Assembly: GCA_022072085.1 (NCBI GenBank)
Contig: JAJVII010000036.1
Coordinates: 23,547-87,546, forward strand
From: Phycisphaerae bacterium
Lineage (GTDB): Bacteria > Planctomycetota > Phycisphaerae > JAJVII01
DNA length: 64,000 bases
Direction: 5' to 3'
Position numbers and translations under genes: made by a program. The notes under the pieces were generated by a model. That model made no database searches. It saw only the letters and a list, made by a program, of their open reading frames with translations, and was not told the DNA's origin. Positions 61,055 through 64,000 of the stretch are shown here, one piece after another; positions within the stretch are counted from its first letter, which is position 1, and every line of letters begins with the position of its first letter.

Positions 61055-62506
61055 ATGAGCAAGCTGTTGTCTGCGGTCTGTCTCTGCCTGGTCTTCACGC
61101 CGACGCTTTCTTTCGCCGACGCCGGACCGGTGGGCTGGCGGACCGACGGCACCGGCCGATATCCGGACGCGACGCCGGCGACCGAATGGTCAGCCGACAA
61201 GAACGTCGTCTGGAAGACCCCCCTGGACAACTGGTCCAACGCCACGCCGGTCATCGTAGGCGACCGAATCTTCGTCACGGCTGAGCCTGACAAGCTCATC
61301 TGCCTCAAGAAGAGCGATGGGTCGATCCTGTGGACCAAGGCCAGCCCTCTCGTCGATGGCGCCCCCGAATCCGAACGGGCCGAACTGGCCAAGCTTAACG
61401 AGCAGGCCGGGCCGATCCGCGCCAAGCTCGGCGCCCTGACCCGTGAGCAGAAGCAGGTGTACAACGACCTGCGGTCGCTTCAGCGGGAGATCGACGCCGC
61501 CAACCGGCAGAAGACGGAGGTCGACCCGGCGAAGGTCAAGCAGCTCGACGCCCTCAAGCAGAAGAACCAGGATCTGTCCAAACAAGTCAGCGACCTGAAC
61601 GCCAAGCTCCAGCCCCTGCACCAGTGGGAGATGCCGGCGACGCACGGCACGAACGGCCACAGTTCCGCGACGCCGGTCAGTGACGGCAAGTGCGTCTGGG
61701 TGATCTACAACTTCGGCGTGCTGGCTTGTTACGACCTGGAGGGCAACCGCAAGTGGATCGCCTACGTCGACCGTCCGCAGCACGAGTGGGGCGAGTGCGC
61801 CTCGCCGGTGCTGGTGGACGGCAAGATTCTCGTGCACTGGAAATTCATGAAGGCCTTCGACGCAGCCAGCGGCCGCCTGGCCTGGACGGCTGAGGGGACC
61901 GAGTGGGGCTGGGGCACGCCGGCGGTCCTGCGCGTCGGCGGGGCCGCGGTTGCCCTGACCTCCAAGGGCGACATGATCGCCGTTGCCGACGGAAAGGTGC
62001 TCCAGCGCGGATTGGCCAAGGTGACCTTCAACTCCCCGACGCTCAGCGGCAACCTTTGCTACTGGGTGGACGAAGGCCGGGCCTCCGCATGCCGGCTGCT
62101 GCCCGGCGATGGCGGCGCGGTGAAGGTCGAGAAGGTGTGGAGCGGCGGGCCGCCCCGCGACCGCTACTACGGCTCGCCGCTGATCCAGGACGGGCTGATC
62201 TACGTGATCACGCGCGGCGGCGTCTTCAGCGTCATCGACTCAGCCGACGGCAAGGTCGTCAACGGCGGCGGCCGGGGCCAGAACCTCGACAAGCTCGGAC
62301 AGGGGACCTGCTATCCGAGCATCACGCTGGCTGGCGCGAACCTCTTCGTCAGCATCGACAACGGTACGACGCTGGTGATGACGACCGGCCGATCGCCGCA
62401 GGTGGTCGCTGCCAACAAGCTCGAAACTTTCCGCTCCTGCCCGGTCTTCGAAGGCAAGCGGATGTACGTGCGGACCGACAAGCACCTTTACTGCATCGGC
62501 CAGTGA
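61055..62506 (+). CDS. Exported PQQ-type propeller with coiled-coil insert, copy 1
   Basis: 483 residues. AGGAG lies 6 nt before ATG 61055; signal peptide 1-20 (LSFA|DA). The repeats GWRTDGTGRYPDATPATEW, NVVWKTPLDNWSNATPVIVG and DRIFVTAEPDKLICLKKSDGSILW start a PQQ-like (BamB-type) propeller. A coiled coil of about 80 residues (about 105-185: ERAELAKLNEQAGPIRAKL, QKNQDLSKQVSDLNAKLQP) is inserted in one blade. Blades resume with HGTNGHSSATPVSDGKCVWV and AFDAASGRLAWTAEG. Related exported propellers are frequent in planctomycetes. The gene leads a run of similar genes. Confidence 0.85.
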   Translation: MSKLLSAVCLCLVFTPTLSFADAGPVGWRTDGTGRYPDATPATEWSADKNVVWKTPLDNWSNATPVIVGDRIFVTAEPDKLICLKKSDGSILWTKASPLVDGAPESERAELAKLNEQAGPIRAKLGALTREQKQVYNDLRSLQREIDAANRQKTEVDPAKVKQLDALKQKNQDLSKQVSDLNAKLQPLHQWEMPATHGTNGHSSATPVSDGKCVWVIYNFGVLACYDLEGNRKWIAYVDRPQHEWGECASPVLVDGKILVHWKFMKAFDAASGRLAWTAEGTEWGWGTPAVLRVGGAAVALTSKGDMIAVADGKVLQRGLAKVTFNSPTLSGNLCYWVDEGRASACRLLPGDGGAVKVEKVWSGGPPRDRYYGSPLIQDGLIYVITRGGVFSVIDSADGKVVNGGGRGQNLDKLGQGTCYPSITLAGANLFVSIDNGTTLVMTTGRSPQVVAANKLETFRSCPVFEGKRMYVRTDKHLYCIGQ

Positions 62507-62523
62507 CGGCCGGGGAGAATGCC

Positions 62524-63972
62524 GTGAAGTCGCAGGCCCCATCGGGCGTCTTTGTCGCCGCGCTGATTTGCGCGCTCACCGCCGGCGCCCTCGCGGAGGG
62601 GCCTGCCGACTGGCCTTCGGGGACGGTCGGCTGGCGGACCGACGGCACGGGCAACTATCCCGACGCCGCGCCGGCGACCGAGTGGGGTTTGGATGCGAAT
62701 GTCGTGTGGAAGACGAAGCTGCCCTCGTGGTCCAACGCGACGCCGGCGATCGTCGGCGGCCGCATCTTCATCACCAGCGAACCGGACGAGGTCATCTGCC
62801 TGAACGCCGCCGACGGGGCGATTCTCTGGCGGCGGGCCCTGCCGCTGTCGGACGTCTGGACCGAGCAGGAACGGGTGGTGGCCGAGGTCAAACAGGCCGA
62901 GAGCGCCGACCTCAAGAAGCAATACGCGAAGCTGGACAACGAGGTGAACGAGGCCTACGACGCTGCCCGAAAGAACCCCGACAAGCCCGAGTTGAAGAAA
63001 CACTTCAAGGATCTGCTCAACGAACAGAAGGAACTGCGTCGGAAGATCGCAACATACGCCCCCTGGGCGCCGGCGCAGGCCGAGCCCAACAACGGCTACA
63101 CGTCGGCCACCCCCGTTAGCGACGGCCGGCACGTCTGGGTGCAACTGGGCACCGGCGTGGCCGCCTGTTTCGACGCCGAAGGCAAACGGCTGTGGGCGAA
63201 GTTCATCGCCGCTCCCGAGAGCGAATGGGGCCACAGCACCTCGCCCGTGCTGGCCGACGGCAAGCTGCTGCTGCACGTCAAGCGGTTGCAGGCCTACGAG
63301 CCTCTGACCGGCAGGCTCCTCTGGACGGCCGAGGACACGACGCGGTCGTGGGGCACGCCGGCGATCACGCGCGTCGCGGGCGTCACCGTCGCGATCACCT
63401 CCTGCGGTGACGTCGTGCGCGTCAGCGACGGCAAGGTGCTGGCGGCGCGGATCGGCTCGGTGGAGTTCTGCTCGCCGCTGGTTGTCGGCGATGTGGTCTG
63501 CATGATCCAGAACGGCGGTTCGGCCCTGCGGCTGACCCCCGCGCCCGACGACGGCGTCAAGGTCGAGAAGCTCTGGGAATGCGCGCCGGTGAAGGAACGC
63601 TACTACGCCTCGCCGGTCTGCCGCGACGGGCTGATCTACTGCATCAACCAACGCAACCACTTCAGCGTCATCGACGCCGCCGACGGCAAGGTGCTCAGCG
63701 AACAGGGCAGGGGCGTCGACCTGGACCTGGGCAAGGGCACGGTCTACCCCAGCCTCGTGCTGGCCGGCGATTATCTGCTGGTCAGCAGCGACACGGGCGT
63801 GACGATGGTCTTCAAGCCCGGAACGAAGGCCGCCCCCGAGCCGACGCCGGTCGCGACCAATCGGCTGGAGCGGTTCCGCAGCACGCCGGTGTTCGTCGGC
63901 TCGCGGATGTTCGTCCGCTCCTACGAGAACCTCTACTGCTTCGGCCCGGCCGGCAAGGCGGACAAACCATGA
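62524..63972 (+). CDS. Exported PQQ-type propeller with coiled-coil insert, copy 2
   Basis: 482 residues from GTG 62524 with GGGGAG just upstream; signal peptide to about 24 (TAGALA|EG). It is a clear paralogue of copy 1 (same length, GWRTDGTGNYPDAAPATEW, WSNATPAIVGGRIFITSEPDE, GVDLDLGKGTVYPSLVLAG). The inserted helical segment is shorter and of different sequence (QAESADLKKQYAKLDNEVN, KHFKDLLNEQKELRRKI). The C-terminus R-M-F-V-R-S-Y-E-N-L-Y-C matches R-M-Y-V-R-T-D-K-H-L-Y-C of copy 1. The 17-bp gap to copy 1 and the ATGA overlap with the next gene indicate one operon. Confidence 0.85.
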   Translation: MKSQAPSGVFVAALICALTAGALAEGPADWPSGTVGWRTDGTGNYPDAAPATEWGLDANVVWKTKLPSWSNATPAIVGGRIFITSEPDEVICLNAADGAILWRRALPLSDVWTEQERVVAEVKQAESADLKKQYAKLDNEVNEAYDAARKNPDKPELKKHFKDLLNEQKELRRKIATYAPWAPAQAEPNNGYTSATPVSDGRHVWVQLGTGVAACFDAEGKRLWAKFIAAPESEWGHSTSPVLADGKLLLHVKRLQAYEPLTGRLLWTAEDTTRSWGTPAITRVAGVTVAITSCGDVVRVSDGKVLAARIGSVEFCSPLVVGDVVCMIQNGGSALRLTPAPDDGVKVEKLWECAPVKERYYASPVCRDGLIYCINQRNHFSVIDAADGKVLSEQGRGVDLDLGKGTVYPSLVLAGDYLLVSSDTGVTMVFKPGTKAAPEPTPVATNRLERFRSTPVFVGSRMFVRSYENLYCFGPAGKADKP

Positions 63973-64000
63973 CGACGCGACTGCACCTGGCCGCGATGGC
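63969..64000 (+). CDS. Start of a third operon gene, cut by the right edge
   Basis: ATG 63969 overlaps the previous stop (ATGA). Only MTTRLHLAAM is visible, the beginning of a probable signal peptide. By position it may be another propeller gene, but nothing in the visible sequence proves this. Confidence 0.45.
   Translation, partial: MTTRLHLAAM

Overview
The window is a GC-rich, densely coding bacterial chromosome segment. A PEP-CTERM protein, sulfatases of two motif types, many secreted beta-propeller proteins, a GspA/GspB-like pair and a vWA-associated glutamine-amidotransferase-like exported protein together suggest Planctomycetota (Phycisphaerae-like) or a nearby PVC lineage. This is an inference from gene content, not a proven placement.

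Layout. 1-2068: two exported proteins on the minus strand, one (truncated at the left edge) with an SPGYWKTHP motif and one with a PEP-CTERM tail. 2660-5221: alpha-glucan phosphorylase. 5222-5864: a non-coding gap holding two perfect 16-bp palindromes that match the ParB-binding site parS, so the segment probably lies near the chromosome origin. 5865-7003: truB and tRNA-Val(UAC). 7062-7156: a degenerate inverted repeat with a 10-bp internal period. 7214-9524: cyclase-family protein, FAH-family protein and a small lipoprotein-like protein. 9833-11466: ExeA/GspA-like ATPase with its GspB-like partner. 11518-17603: a 32-residue membrane peptide, an exported DUF-type protein, an aldo/keto reductase, a clan GH-A glycoside hydrolase with carbohydrate-binding modules, and an LEA-type lipoprotein.

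17716-43054 is the outstanding region. Seven tandem paralogues of about 955-1004 residues, all on the minus strand, share one architecture: signal peptide, FlgD-like Ig fold, NHL-type propeller repeats, and a C-terminal block with an invariant C-x-C and a GGDEV motif. They form two runs, 3 genes (17716-26501) and 4 genes (31038-43054). Between the runs lie a small exported protein, a DUF4091-type glycoside hydrolase-like protein and a propeller lipoprotein. I do not recognise the family as functionally described and put it forward as the candidate undescribed system.

43187-48266: DinB-like protein, Gfo/Idh/MocA oxidoreductase, small lipoprotein, an ECF sigma / membrane anti-sigma / CpxP-like triad, and a GNAT acetyltransferase. 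48268-52625: a translationally coupled operon of three leaderless sulfatases, divergent from a large unrecognised protein (52759) and a kelch-type exported protein (54997). 58161-60882: FAD oxidoreductase plus a fourth sulfatase of another subtype. 61055-64000: tandem exported PQQ-type propellers with coiled-coil inserts, and the start of a third gene.

Taken together the gene set looks like a secretion- and polysaccharide-oriented accessory region (sulfatases, glycoside hydrolases, oxidoreductases, surface propellers) next to a few housekeeping genes. Start codons were chosen from Shine-Dalgarno positions, signal peptides and family N-termini.
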